A DNA stretch of 35,321 bases from Candidatus Caldarchaeum sp. (GCA_025054515.1 JANWZT010000003.1:1-35321); one strand, 5' to 3'. Positions 17,406-25,814 are shown, counted from the first letter of the stretch. Translations and numbers: made by a program. The notes: generated by a model from the letters alone, not told the origin.

Positions 17406-18082
17406 CAGTCGGAAACAATCGTTCCCGCCCCACGGCCCAGCAACGCTTCACGAACATCCTCCAGCCGATGGCCGTTGACGTAGTAGAGCGGTATCCGTGT
17501 CCGGAGGGCCATCGCAAGGCCGACGGCGTCGACGACCTGGTAGTGGCCGGCGAGCTGTGATATTCTTCGGCCGATTTCCGCGAATTCTTCGAAAGTCATC
17601 CGCGGAATCAGTTTCGCGTCCGGGTTTTTCTTCGGGTCGTCGGAATAAACGCCGTCGACGTCGCTGGCGACGACAACGCGTTCGGCTTTTATCACGGATG
17701 CGGCGTGGACGCTGACGGCCATGGTGGACTGGCCCGCCGTCAACCCGCCTGATACCACGATTTTCCCGAAACCCGTGAGAAACCTTATGTCGTCGACCGA
17801 CGACGGAATGGTTTGGACGGCTTTGTCGCCGATGGCCCTCGCCAGCAGGTAGGCGTGGATTCGCGTGATTTTTATTGCCGCCTCATCGCATGACGCTTCG
17901 TCAAGCCCGATTTTCCGACCCGCTTCGATGTAACGCCGCGCCAAACCACCTCCGCCGACAACAACCACCCAACGGCCTCCGTCAAAAACATCGCCGAGAA
18001 GCCCAGCGTAGGCCTTCAAAGCGTCGACGTGGATTTCGTCGCCGAAAACAACGCTCCCCCCCAGCTTCAGAACGACGTTCAT
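17405..18082 (-). CDS. pyrH: UMP kinase, archaeal type
   Basis: 225 residues, amino acid kinase fold. It phosphorylates UMP to UDP in pyrimidine nucleotide synthesis. The N-terminal phosphate-binding strand LKLGGSVV, the glycine-rich VVVVGGGGLARRYI, SGGLTAGQSTMAV and ASDVDGVYSDDPKKNPDAKLI (uridylate/ATP-binding region) match the archaeal UMP kinase branch, which is shorter than the bacterial one. ATG at 18082. The P-type ATPase gene ends 15 bases upstream, so the two may share a transcript. Confidence 0.95.
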   Translation of the reverse strand: MNVVLKLGGSVVFGDEIHVDALKAYAGLLGDVFDGGRWVVVVGGGGLARRYIEAGRKIGLDEASCDEAAIKITRIHAYLLARAIGDKAVQTIPSSVDDIRFLTGFGKIVVSGGLTAGQSTMAVSVHAASVIKAERVVVASDVDGVYSDDPKKNPDAKLIPRMTFEEFAEIGRRISQLAGHYQVVDAVGLAMALRTRIPLYYVNGHRLEDVREALLGRGAGTIVSD

Positions 18083-18097
18083 CCATCCATCGACCCG

Positions 18098-20788
18098 CTA
18101 CTCGGTAATTAGCCTTAAACCACGCCGGCGAATCACCTTCGACAACTCAACCGACGTATAGACGAAGGCGGCTCCACCGAAAATCCAGAACAAATCACCG
18201 GTAGAGGGGGTGGTCAGCCGTAGAAGAGACGCGCCTCCGGGGACGGTGAGTATCGCCGTGATGAGCCCTATTTCCCATGCGATGGCGAGCCACAGCCATT
18301 TGTGGGGCCTTGCTTCGAAGTTTGTGTAGACGAGGGAGCGGCAGTTGAGGGCGAGGACGAGTTCGTTGGCTATGAACATGAGGAAAAGCCTCGTCCGGGC
18401 TTGTTCGACTCCTTCCGATAACGCGGTGAGGTAGCCGATGAGGTAGAGGGGTGTCGCGACGGTCACTATTGTGAGAAGTAGGTTGACGACTTCGCGGTTG
18501 AAGACGGGTTCGTTGCGTGGTGTTGGCTTGCGTTTCATGATGTCTGGGTCCGGCGGGCTGAAGCCGAGAGCTATGGCCGGCAACCCGTCGGTCGCGAGGT
18601 TGATGTAGAGGATGTGGACGGGGAGAAGAGGTAACGCGTCTTCGCCCTTGAGGCCGAGAAGCTCGGCGATGACCAACGCGACACCCGCTATCACGATGGT
18701 TTCGACGAGGTTGGCTTCAAGCAGGTAGACGAGATATTTCCGAACGTTTCCATAAATCCAACGACCAAGCTCCACGGCCTTAACGATCGTCGCAAAATTG
18801 TCGTCAGCCAAAACCATGTCCGAAGATTCTTTCGCAACATCGGTTCCCGTAATTCCCATCGCCACGCCGATGTCTGCCTTCTTCAAGGCGGGGGCATCGT
18901 TTACGCCGTCGCCCGTCATCGCGACAACGTATCCTTTACGTTTCCAAGCTTCGACGATCCTTAGCTTATGCATGGGTGAAATCCGAGCGTAAACCACAAC
19001 CCGCTCCACAATCCTGTCAAACTCTTCGTCAGAAAGCCTTTCGACTTCCTCACCCGTCAACACCAAATCACCTTCCCGGTAAATCCCAACCTCCTTCGCA
19101 ACCGCAAGAGCCGTAAGCCTATGGTCACCCGTAACCATGACCGTCCGAATTCCCGCTTCACGGGCCTTCTTCACGGCTTCGTAGGCCTCCGGCCTCGGCG
19201 GGTCCATCATCCCCACGAGGCCGAGGAAAACAAACCCCTCCTCTTCGAATTTGTTCTCGACGAAGCCGCGTCTATAGGCCACGGCCAAAACCCTGTAAGC
19301 GTTCTTCGCCATCTCTTCAGCGGCATTCAAAATAATTTTTCTCACTTCTTCGCCGTTAGGCCTGCTTCCACTTCCATCCCAAACATATGCACATTTCGGC
19401 AACACCGTCTCCACAGCACCTTTCATGAACCCGTAAACCTCTCCATCTTCCATGCTGTGAAAAGTGGTCATCAACTTCCGCTCCGAAGTGAAGGGAACTT
19501 CGTAGACGCGTGGGTAGGTTTTCCGCATCGCATCAACGTCGACGCCGAGTTCACGAGCGAACAAAACCAAAGCCCCTTCCGTTGGGTCACCGTGGACAAC
19601 CGGCTTCCCGTTCTCCACCACGACAGAAGCATCGTTACAGAGAACACAAGCCTTCACAAACATATCGGCTCCTCGATCGAGGTTGCGGAATGAATCTACA
19701 TCCATAAATTTCCCGTCGATGAAAAGCTGTCGGACGGTCATCTGGTTCATCGTCAAAGTCCCCGTTTTGTCGAAGCAAATCACCTGTGTAGAGCCGAGGG
19801 TTTCGACGGCCGGCATCCGCCTGACCAACGCGTTTCTCTTCGCCATGATGCCCATGCCGATTGCGAGGGTGGCGGTTACAATCCCCGGCAAGGCTTCGGG
19901 TACGATTGCAACGGCTAAGGCTACGGCGAAGAGGAAAACTTCCACCAAGAAACTCAGCGAAAGAAAACCGGCCAACAGCTCGCGTAGAAGCTCGACCACG
20001 AATATCGCCGCAATAATTACACCGGCGAAAACCGCGAAACGCTTACCTATTTCATCCATCCGGATTTCAAGCGGCGTTTTCTCCTCAGCCAAGGCTGATG
20101 TGGCGGTCGCGATTTTGCCGAATTCCGTCCGCGAACCCGTGGCGACGACGATTCCCTTGCCGCGACCGTATGTCACGATTGTTCCAGCGTAGGCCATGTT
20201 GAGCCGGTCGCCTATTCCGACGTTTTCGGGCATGGGGATGGTGGTTTTTTGGACGGGAGTGGATTCGCCGGTCAAAGGGGCTTCGTTGGTCTGCAGGTTG
20301 AAGGCCTCGATCACCCGCATGTCTGCCGGCACCTTCGTCCCAGTCGACAGTATGACTACATCCCCGGGCACAAGCTCCTTCGACGGAACCTCCATATCCC
20401 GGCCTTCTCTAACGACCGTCACGACGGGTGTGAGCATCTTCTTCAAAGCTTCAAGCGTCTTCTCAGCTCTGTATTCTTGGAAGAACCCGACGACGGCCAC
20501 GAAGAAGACGATGACGCCTATGACCAGAGAATCGATGACTTCGCCGAAGAACGCCGATATCACGAGGGCGGCGAGGAGAAGGCCGATGAGGATGTTCGCG
20601 AACTGTTTGAGAAAAATCTTCAACGCCGATGGTTTAGGAGCTTTTTCCAACTCGTTGTATCCATAGATTTTGAGCCTTTTCGCCGCCTCTTCGTTGCTTA
20701 ACCCACGAACCGGGTCTGTTCCCAGCTTCGCAACAACTTCATCAACAGTCTTCGCGTGCCAGCTCTTTTCGGCCTCGGCCTCCAACAT
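18098..20788 (-). CDS. P-type cation ATPase, P2A (calcium pump-like)
   Basis: 896 residues from the ATG at 20788. ATGs at 20818 and 20815 lie only a few bases from the TATA box at 20821-20826 and would precede the transcription start. Domains in order: cation-ATPase N-terminal domain, M1-M2, actuator domain with TGES, M3-M4 with VPEALPG, the phosphorylation site CFDKTGTLT (Asp340), nucleotide domain with KGAVE, hinge GDGVNDAPALKKADIGVAMG, and M5-M10. Calcium-pump ligand positions are kept: Glu in M4 (VPEAL), Asn and Glu in M5 (NLVET), and Asn/Asp in M6 (INLATDGLPA), as in SERCA. Calcium or manganese export is most likely; the substrate is inferred. Confidence 0.92.
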   Translation of the reverse strand: MLEAEAEKSWHAKTVDEVVAKLGTDPVRGLSNEEAAKRLKIYGYNELEKAPKPSALKIFLKQFANILIGLLLAALVISAFFGEVIDSLVIGVIVFFVAVVGFFQEYRAEKTLEALKKMLTPVVTVVREGRDMEVPSKELVPGDVVILSTGTKVPADMRVIEAFNLQTNEAPLTGESTPVQKTTIPMPENVGIGDRLNMAYAGTIVTYGRGKGIVVATGSRTEFGKIATATSALAEEKTPLEIRMDEIGKRFAVFAGVIIAAIFVVELLRELLAGFLSLSFLVEVFLFAVALAVAIVPEALPGIVTATLAIGMGIMAKRNALVRRMPAVETLGSTQVICFDKTGTLTMNQMTVRQLFIDGKFMDVDSFRNLDRGADMFVKACVLCNDASVVVENGKPVVHGDPTEGALVLFARELGVDVDAMRKTYPRVYEVPFTSERKLMTTFHSMEDGEVYGFMKGAVETVLPKCAYVWDGSGSRPNGEEVRKIILNAAEEMAKNAYRVLAVAYRRGFVENKFEEEGFVFLGLVGMMDPPRPEAYEAVKKAREAGIRTVMVTGDHRLTALAVAKEVGIYREGDLVLTGEEVERLSDEEFDRIVERVVVYARISPMHKLRIVEAWKRKGYVVAMTGDGVNDAPALKKADIGVAMGITGTDVAKESSDMVLADDNFATIVKAVELGRWIYGNVRKYLVYLLEANLVETIVIAGVALVIAELLGLKGEDALPLLPVHILYINLATDGLPAIALGFSPPDPDIMKRKPTPRNEPVFNREVVNLLLTIVTVATPLYLIGYLTALSEGVEQARTRLFLMFIANELVLALNCRSLVYTNFEARPHKWLWLAIAWEIGLITAILTVPGGASLLRLTTPSTGDLFWIFGGAAFVYTSVELSKVIRRRGLRLITE

Positions 20789-20820
20789 AACCGGCCAACA
20801 CTTAGCCCAAAACATCATCT

Positions 20821-20826
20821 TTTATA
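20821..20826 (-). promoter_or_regulatory. TATA box of the P-type ATPase gene
   Basis: Minus-strand GGTATAAAAG is a near-ideal archaeal TATA box. Transcription should begin near 20797, leaving a leader of about nine bases before the ATG at 20788. This excludes the upstream ATG pair. Confidence 0.65.
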
Positions 20827-20961
20827 CCCTAACCGGCGAAAAATGGGAAATAACTGCAAAGACCGAGCACAGCGAAGCCTTTTTAACATGGCTGTAGGTC
20901 GTAAGAGTTGGCTACTTTGGTTTTCGCTGTTTCGTAGCGATTACCGTCCGGTGTCGGGTCT

Positions 20962-22215
20962 ATGTTGAGGAGGGATTCTGTTTCTCTGTATCAGTTTAAA
21001 CGGCTTCTGCAGACCATCGAGCGTCTGGAAGGCCGTGGCACGGAGCTCGTAAGCCTCTACATACCGCCCGAAAAATCCATCTCCGACGTCATCAACTATC
21101 TGAGACAGGAATACGCCACCGCCTCCAACATCAAATCAAAGCAAACCCGCAAAAACGTGCAGGACGCCATCGAAAGCGCGATACAGCGGCTGAAGCTTTT
21201 CGACAAACCCGGGCCCACAGGCCTCGTAATCTTCAGCGGAGCCATCCCCCAGAACAGCGGCCAAACAAGCAAAATCGAGGTCCACCACATCTTCCCACCC
21301 GAACCCATCACAACCTTCCTCTACCGATGCGACAGCAAATTCCTCATCGACCCGCTCAAAGACCTGCTGCGGGAAAAAGCCGTCTACGGCGTAATAGTCA
21401 TCGACAACGAAGAAGCCGCCGTGGCTGTCGTCAAAGGCCGGAGTATCTCCCAACTCAAAACATACACTTCGGGAGTGCCCGGCAAACATCACGCCGGAGG
21501 CCAGTCAGCCCGCAGGTTCGAAAGACTCCGTGAAATGACCCTCAACGACTTCTACAAACGGGTCGCCGAAAAAGCCAACGAACTTTTCCTCCAATATCCA
21601 GAGATAAAAGGGGTTATTCTCGCCGGCCCGGGCCCTACCAAAGAAGTTTTCGCTCAAGGCGATTATCTCCACTACACGTTGAGGGACAAAATCCACATCG
21701 TCGATACTTCGTATTCGGGTGAAAGCGGCGTGAGGGAGGCAGTGGCGAAATCCGCCGACTTTCTCAAGGAGGTGCGGATGATTGAGGAGCAGAAGCTCAT
21801 CCAACGGTTTATGTCAGAGGCGACGAGGCCGGACGGGTTGGCGGTCTATGGGGAAAAACAGGTTTTCGACGCTCTCCAGAAGAATATGGTCGAGCTGCTG
21901 CTGGTCTCGGAGGAGCTTGACCGTGTCGAGGTAAAAATTAGATGTCAAAACTGCGGATACGAAACGAGCTTCAGAGTTGACGCGGCCGAGCTTCAGTCCG
22001 AGTTGCCGAAAAGGCTTGCTGAAAAATGCCCTTCGTGTCAGAACCAGAGCCTGACCCATGTCGAGTCGAAGCTTCTGATTGACAGGTTGATTGAGGAAGC
22101 TGACCGGCTTGGAGCGAGGGTTGAGCTGATTTCGTCGGAGCATGAGGAAGGCGAGATGTTCAAGAAGGCCTTCAACGGTGTCGCAGGTATTTTGAGGCAT
22201 CGAGGTGGCTACTGA
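20962..22215 (+). CDS. prf1: Peptide chain release factor aRF1
   Basis: 417 residues, normal for aRF1. It recognises all three stop codons and triggers peptide release. Domain 1 has the NIKS stop-recognition motif (residues 56-59) and YRCDSKF (121-127; YxCxxxF). Domain 2 has the catalytic GGQ (179-181) in GKHHAGGQSARRFER. The C-terminal domain carries a zinc-ribbon-like CQNCGY...CPSCQNQ. No in-frame upstream start exists before a TAG. The stop overlaps the next start as TGATG. The leader contains a 26-codon open frame whose TGA overlaps this start (see findings). Confidence 0.97.
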   Translation: MLRRDSVSLYQFKRLLQTIERLEGRGTELVSLYIPPEKSISDVINYLRQEYATASNIKSKQTRKNVQDAIESAIQRLKLFDKPGPTGLVIFSGAIPQNSGQTSKIEVHHIFPPEPITTFLYRCDSKFLIDPLKDLLREKAVYGVIVIDNEEAAVAVVKGRSISQLKTYTSGVPGKHHAGGQSARRFERLREMTLNDFYKRVAEKANELFLQYPEIKGVILAGPGPTKEVFAQGDYLHYTLRDKIHIVDTSYSGESGVREAVAKSADFLKEVRMIEEQKLIQRFMSEATRPDGLAVYGEKQVFDALQKNMVELLLVSEELDRVEVKIRCQNCGYETSFRVDAAELQSELPKRLAEKCPSCQNQSLTHVESKLLIDRLIEEADRLGARVELISSEHEEGEMFKKAFNGVAGILRHRGGY

Positions 22216-22565
22216 TGGACGCGAAAAGCTATTTCAAGGTGGCAGGTGGAGGCGTCCGGGTTAAGGTCGTTCACGTAGTCGACGCTGTAGCTGACACAGT
22301 CATCAACGACCGCGACGCCGTTCTTTTTCCACGGCTGGTTGCAACCCTGCGTAAAAGCAGGGAAAGGTCGTCAACCCGGGTCTACCCCCGGGAATTCGAG
22401 GCCTTGAACCCTGTTCCGACGGTCGACGTGGTCAGCGTCGAGGAGGCAGAGAAATTCGTGGAAATTGTGAAGAAGCGGGCGAATGTCAGCCCGTATGAGA
22501 GGGCTGTGAAAATCGGCTTCGAAAACGATGTCTACATCGTAGCCCTGGAACATGCATGCGGTTGA
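22215..22565 (+). CDS. Conserved-looking small protein of unknown function
   Basis: 116 residues, translationally coupled to aRF1 through a one-base TGATG overlap. It is a soluble alpha/beta protein with a valine-rich first strand (VRVKVVHVVDAVADTVI), a basic central part (TLRKSRERSSTRVYPREF) and a C-terminal helix-strand (AEKFVEIVKKRANV...NDVYIVALEHACG). I do not recognise the family. The tight linkage to the release factor suggests a translation-related role, which is inference only. Confidence 0.65.
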   Translation: MDAKSYFKVAGGGVRVKVVHVVDAVADTVINDRDAVLFPRLVATLRKSRERSSTRVYPREFEALNPVPTVDVVSVEEAEKFVEIVKKRANVSPYERAVKIGFENDVYIVALEHACG

Positions 22566-22590
22566 TATGGGTTTGGTATTGGGTTTCTGG

Positions 22591-22596
22591 TATAAA
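22591..22596 (+). promoter_or_regulatory. TATA box near the HAD-hydrolase start
   Basis: GGTATAAATTC has a core TATAAA at 22591-22596. It is only 15-18 bases before the ATGs at 22608/22611 but about 29 bases before an in-frame TTG at 22623, so it bears on which start is used. Confidence 0.5.
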
Positions 22597-22607
22597 TTCC
22601 GGGAGCG

Positions 22608-23330
22608 ATGATGGTTGGTGAATTGGGCGGATTAGGTCGGATAAGGGCTGTTTTATTTGATTATGACAACACTTTGGTTGATTCGGCTTCGACTCTTCCG
22701 CTTGCTCAGCGGCGGGTCGCAGAGATGGTTGTGTCTCATCTTGGGAATTCGGTTGACGTGCAGCAGGTTTACAAGGTGCTGGCCCGTGTCGAAGAGATCG
22801 TCGAAAGGATGGGTTTGCTGGACAGGGATAAGATTTGGAGGCATGTTTTGAACGAGATGGGGATTGATTTCAGGGTGGATGAGGAGCTTTTGAGGGAATG
22901 GTCTATCGCCTACTGGCGGGAATACATGAAAGGCCCAATCTTCCCCGAAACCATACACGTTCTCGAAACCCTGAGTAAACAATATCAGCTCGGCATGGTT
23001 ACAAACACCGACGGCCTTCCCGGCATAAAGACGATGCGGCTTCAGAAAAGCGGACTTCTCAAATACTTCAAGGTCGTGGTAATCGCCGGCGAAGACGTGA
23101 AGGAAATCAAGCCCAGCCCCGTCCCGTTTCTCAGGGCCGCGGAGCTGTTGGACGTGGAGCCGGTGGAATGCGTGATGGTCGGCGACGACCCCGTCAACGA
23201 CATCGGTGGCGCGAAGGCCGCTGGTTTTCACGCCGTTTTGGTGGACAGGGTTGGGGGCAAGTCTTCCCCGATAAGGCCCGACCACGTAGTCCGGAACCTT
23301 GGGGAGCTGCTGACGCTCTTTAACGCATGA
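22608..23330 (+). CDS. HAD-superfamily hydrolase (phosphoglycolate phosphatase-like)
   Basis: 240 residues. HAD motif I is LFDYDNTLVDS with the nucleophilic Asp; motif II is the Thr in GMVTNTDG; motif III is the Lys in EIKPSPVPF; motif IV is VGDDPVNDIGGAKAAG. A helical cap (type C1) lies between motifs I and II. Such enzymes hydrolyse small phosphate esters; the exact substrate cannot be read from sequence. Start: tandem ATGs at 22608 and 22611 have a GGAG four to six bases upstream, while the nearby TATA box would favour the TTG at 22623. The difference is five residues and does not affect motif I. Confidence 0.88.
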   Translation: MMVGELGGLGRIRAVLFDYDNTLVDSASTLPLAQRRVAEMVVSHLGNSVDVQQVYKVLARVEEIVERMGLLDRDKIWRHVLNEMGIDFRVDEELLREWSIAYWREYMKGPIFPETIHVLETLSKQYQLGMVTNTDGLPGIKTMRLQKSGLLKYFKVVVIAGEDVKEIKPSPVPFLRAAELLDVEPVECVMVGDDPVNDIGGAKAAGFHAVLVDRVGGKSSPIRPDHVVRNLGELLTLFNA

Positions 23331-23340
23331 TGTTTAGAAA

Positions 23341-23350
23341 GCTTTTTTAA
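23341..23350 (+). promoter_or_regulatory. TATA-like box upstream of MetRS
   Basis: GCTTTTTTAA is centred near 23346, so transcription should start at about 23372-23375. That places the leader start at or just before the GGTGA at 23374-23378 and well upstream of the GTG at 23430. Confidence 0.45.
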
Positions 23351-23373
23351 CACATTCCACGTCGATGTGGTAG

Positions 23374-23378
23374 GGTGA
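23374..23378 (+). promoter_or_regulatory. Shine-Dalgarno-like GGTGA before the MetRS frame
   Basis: GGTGA matches the core complementary to the archaeal 16S 3' end. Six bases follow before CTA at 23385, the codon where the MetRS protein is expected to begin. Confidence 0.4.
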
Positions 23379-23384
23379 GTCGCT

Positions 23385-25052
23385 CTAAGCAAATGGGTTG
23401 TCTGCGGTGCGTGGCCCTACATCAACACCGTGCCTCATTTAGGGACGCTCATCGGCTCTGAGCTTTCGGCGGATGTTTTCGCCCGTTACCTCCGTGCGAA
23501 AGGCCATGAAGTCGTGTTTGTGAGCGGCAGCGACGAACACGGCACACCCATCGAGGTTGAGGCCGCGAAAAAAGGCGTAGACCCACGGGAAATAACCGAC
23601 CGTAACCATGCTCTGGTCGTCGACCTCTTCAACAAATTCCACCTTTCGTTCGACAACTACACCAGAACCCACAACCCCATCCACATCAAGTACTGTCAAG
23701 ACCTTTTCATGCAGATCTACCGTAACGGCTACGTTTACGAGGAGGAGGTTAGCCAGCTTTTCTGCAGGAACTGTGGAAGGTTTTTGCCGGACCGGTTTGT
23801 GACGGGTGTTTGTCCTTCGTGCGGTTATGCGAGGGCGCGCGGCGACCAGTGTGAATCGTGCGGCAGGGTTCTCGACCCGCTGGACCTTCTTGAACCACGG
23901 TGTAGCATCTGCGGTGAGAAACCGGTTGTCGAAACAAGTCTTCACTGGTTTTTTGACCTTCCACGTTTTTCGGATAGGTTGCGGGAATGGCTGGTCGAGA
24001 ACAGGACGATGCCGGAAAGGGTTCGGAACTTCAGCCTCAGCTGGATACGGGAAGGGCTTAAGCCTCGTGCGGTGACCCGTGACAACCTTTGGGGGATTCC
24101 CGCACCGTTTCCCAAAGCCCAGAAAAAAACCATCTATGTCTGGTTTGAAGCGGTGCTGGGGTATGTTACGGCGACGGTTGAATGGGCTTTGAAGCGGAAT
24201 GAGCCGGAGAGGTGGCGTGATTTCTGGCTCAACCCAGAAACCAAGTCCGCTTACTTCATCGGAAAGGACAACATCCCCTTCCACACCGTCATCCTTCCAG
24301 CCCTTCTCCTCGCATCCCACGAGCCCTACATCCTTCCGACGACCGTCGCCGCCACAGAATACCTTACCTTCGAAGGCCGCAAATTCTCCAAAAGCCTCGG
24401 CGTCGGAATCTGGCTCGACCAAGCCATCGCTTTCCTCGAAGCCGATATCTGGCGCTACTACCTCATCAAAATCAGGCCCGAAACAGGTGATTCAAACTTT
24501 AGCTACGACGGGTTGCAAGCCGCGGTCAACGCAGACCTCAACGACACGTTGGGCAATTTTGTGCATCGGGTTTTCACCTTCGTTTTCAACTATTTTGGGG
24601 GAATGATTCCTTCGCCGAAGTTTTTGACGGCTGATGAAGAGGAGATGTTGGCGAAGGTCGGCAGGGCCTTTGCTGAGGTAGATGAGTTGCTTAGTGATGT
24701 TAAGGAGAGGCAGGCGCTTGAGACGGTGATGCAGCTGGCCCGCGACGGCAACGTCTACTTCAACCGGAGAGAGCCCTGGAAACTGGTCAAAACGGACAGA
24801 GAGGAGGCGGCTGCCGTTCTCTACGCGGCTGCTCAGACGGTCGGTGCTCTGGGGCTGCTGCTTCATCCCTTTACGCCGGAGACCAGCCGACGCATCGTCG
24901 AAATGTTCGAAGAAACACACCGGCCAATCACATGGAGGGGCGAAGAACCTTGGAAGATACCGCCGGGCACAAAGATCAAAAAACCCACACCATTATTCGA
25001 AAAACTAACCGACCAAAAACTCGAAACAATCAGAACGACGCAGACAACGTAG
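23385..25052 (+). CDS. metG: Methionyl-tRNA synthetase, anomalous start
   Basis: Class I synthetase charging tRNA(Met). About 555 residues if read from 23385. The nucleotide-binding HIGH equivalent is PHLGT, the KMSKS equivalent is KFSKS (near 24385), and the inserted domain has four zinc knuckles (CRNC, CPSC, CESC, CSIC). The anticodon-binding helical domain is complete and there is no C-terminal EMAP-type tRNA-binding domain. The first canonical in-frame start, GTG at 23430, would begin at Pro-His-Leu-Gly and delete strand A (VVCGAWPYINT), which the fold needs. That segment is encoded in frame upstream, back to a TGA at 23376, but without ATG, GTG or TTG. A CTA occupies the expected Met position before Ser-Lys-Trp. 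Confidence 0.9.
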   Translation, partial: LSKWVVCGAWPYINTVPHLGTLIGSELSADVFARYLRAKGHEVVFVSGSDEHGTPIEVEAAKKGVDPREITDRNHALVVDLFNKFHLSFDNYTRTHNPIHIKYCQDLFMQIYRNGYVYEEEVSQLFCRNCGRFLPDRFVTGVCPSCGYARARGDQCESCGRVLDPLDLLEPRCSICGEKPVVETSLHWFFDLPRFSDRLREWLVENRTMPERVRNFSLSWIREGLKPRAVTRDNLWGIPAPFPKAQKKTIYVWFEAVLGYVTATVEWALKRNEPERWRDFWLNPETKSAYFIGKDNIPFHTVILPALLLASHEPYILPTTVAATEYLTFEGRKFSKSLGVGIWLDQAIAFLEADIWRYYLIKIRPETGDSNFSYDGLQAAVNADLNDTLGNFVHRVFTFVFNYFGGMIPSPKFLTADEEEMLAKVGRAFAEVDELLSDVKERQALETVMQLARDGNVYFNRREPWKLVKTDREEAAAVLYAAAQTVGALGLLLHPFTPETSRRIVEMFEETHRPITWRGEEPWKIPPGTKIKKPTPLFEKLTDQKLETIRTTQTT

Positions 25053-25260
25053 CTGAAAACGGTTATCCGCGTCCGTGTTTTGGATGTTTTGATGGATTAG
25101 GATTTTGAGGGGTAGGGCTGATGCTTTGCTTGGAAGTTTGTTGCTGGAGTTTGAACCCGTCTTGGATGAAGAGCATGAGGAGGAACTGCTTCGCAGGTAT
25201 GTTGCTGCTGTTTGGTCTCCAACAAATAGACATTATAACAAAACAACTCCTCCAAAAGAC

Positions 25261-25268
25261 CGTATAAC
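25261..25268 (+). promoter_or_regulatory. TATA box of the DUF2283 gene
   Basis: CGTATAAC is centred 28 bases before the ATG at 25293, the standard leaderless spacing here. It shows that the damaged gene still has a promoter. Confidence 0.5.
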
Positions 25269-25292
25269 ACAGCCAACACACCAAACATCAGA

Positions 25293-25566
25293 ATGGAATA
25301 CCGAGTCGAATACGACCCAGCTGCAGACGTCCTCTACATCAAAGGCGAAATCAAAGAAACTTTCCGAAAACATCATAATCGACCTCGGGCCCCAAGGAGA
25401 AATAATCGGCGTCTACATCCCCAACTTTACAAAAACGAAAATCCTTTTCACTGGAACTCCAGCGTTACCTCTCCGTCCTTCATCTCGATTATCATCTTTG
25501 ATTTGCCGCGGCTTTCTTCGGCGATGGCCGACGGCAGCGTCGTTCTTCCGTATCTGTCGATTTTGA
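25293..25566 (+). pseudogene. DUF2283 family protein, frameshifted
   Basis: The ATG frame encodes MEYRVEYDPAADVLYIKG, the family's N-terminal strand pair. The family's second half (ENIIIDLGPQGEIIGVYI) continues one frame over. Removing one C near 25365 would join them as KETFENIIIDL. After the domain the second frame has no stop until 25566 and runs antisense over the AbrB-like gene, so the natural stop also appears lost. DUF2283 proteins are small, uncharacterised and often near toxin-antitoxin-like genes. A sequencing error could explain the shift but not easily the missing stop. Confidence 0.6.
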
Positions 25567-25711
25567 GGGAATGCCGGCCGCCGGCGTATTTGATGTTGAT
25601 GGTTTTCCTTCCGCCCGAAAGAAGGGGGATGACGCTGGAAGGAAGACGGACTTTTCCATATTTGATGAGCGTGGGAGGGATTTCTGATTCGAGCTTGAGG
25701 TGAATTTTCAC
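25448..25711 (-). CDS. SpoVT/AbrB-like small DNA-binding protein
   Basis: 87 residues from a GTG at 25711. Two similar half-motifs occur in one chain: KYGKVRLPSSVIPLL (~17-31) and RYGRTTLPSAIAEES (~53-67), each followed by beta strands (KTINIKY; KMIIEMKDGEVTLEF). This resembles the G-R-x-T-L-P-x-x-I hairpin of AbrB/MazE swapped-hairpin proteins, which normally carries one such unit per chain. If correct, it would be a regulator or antitoxin-like protein. No toxin gene is adjacent; the only neighbour is the damaged DUF2283 gene. Confidence 0.55.
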   Translation of the reverse strand: MKIHLKLESEIPPTLIKYGKVRLPSSVIPLLSGGRKTINIKYAGGRHSLKIDRYGRTTLPSAIAEESRGKSKMIIEMKDGEVTLEFQ

Positions 25712-25732
25712 AGCTTAAAAATGGTTTGGCGG

Positions 25733-25740
25733 TAAATATG
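25733..25740 (-). promoter_or_regulatory. TATA box of the AbrB-like gene
   Basis: The minus strand reads ATATTTACC, centred about 25 bases before the GTG at 25711, supporting that start. Confidence 0.4.
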
Positions 25741-25814
25741 TTTAACGCCTCCGGTTATATGGTGTTAAAATAACAACGAATGCGGCTGGCCGTCGTTTTA
25801 CCGACGGAAAAACC

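Noticed and set aside
20788-20818. Tandem ATG starts for the P-type ATPase
   Set aside because: They sit 6-9 bases from a strong TATA box and would not be in the mRNA.
23439-24422. Long antisense open frame (327 codons) opposite MetRS
   Set aside because: It mirrors a strongly conserved synthetase frame and its translation shows no domain; high GC makes such shadows common.
25105-25292. TTG-started open frame (LLGSLLLEFEPVLDEEHEEELLRRY) before the DUF2283 gene
   Set aside because: The first ~35 codons look protein-like, but there is no promoter or ribosome-binding site, and the frame then runs through the DUF2283 promoter; possibly a gene remnant, not supportable as a gene.
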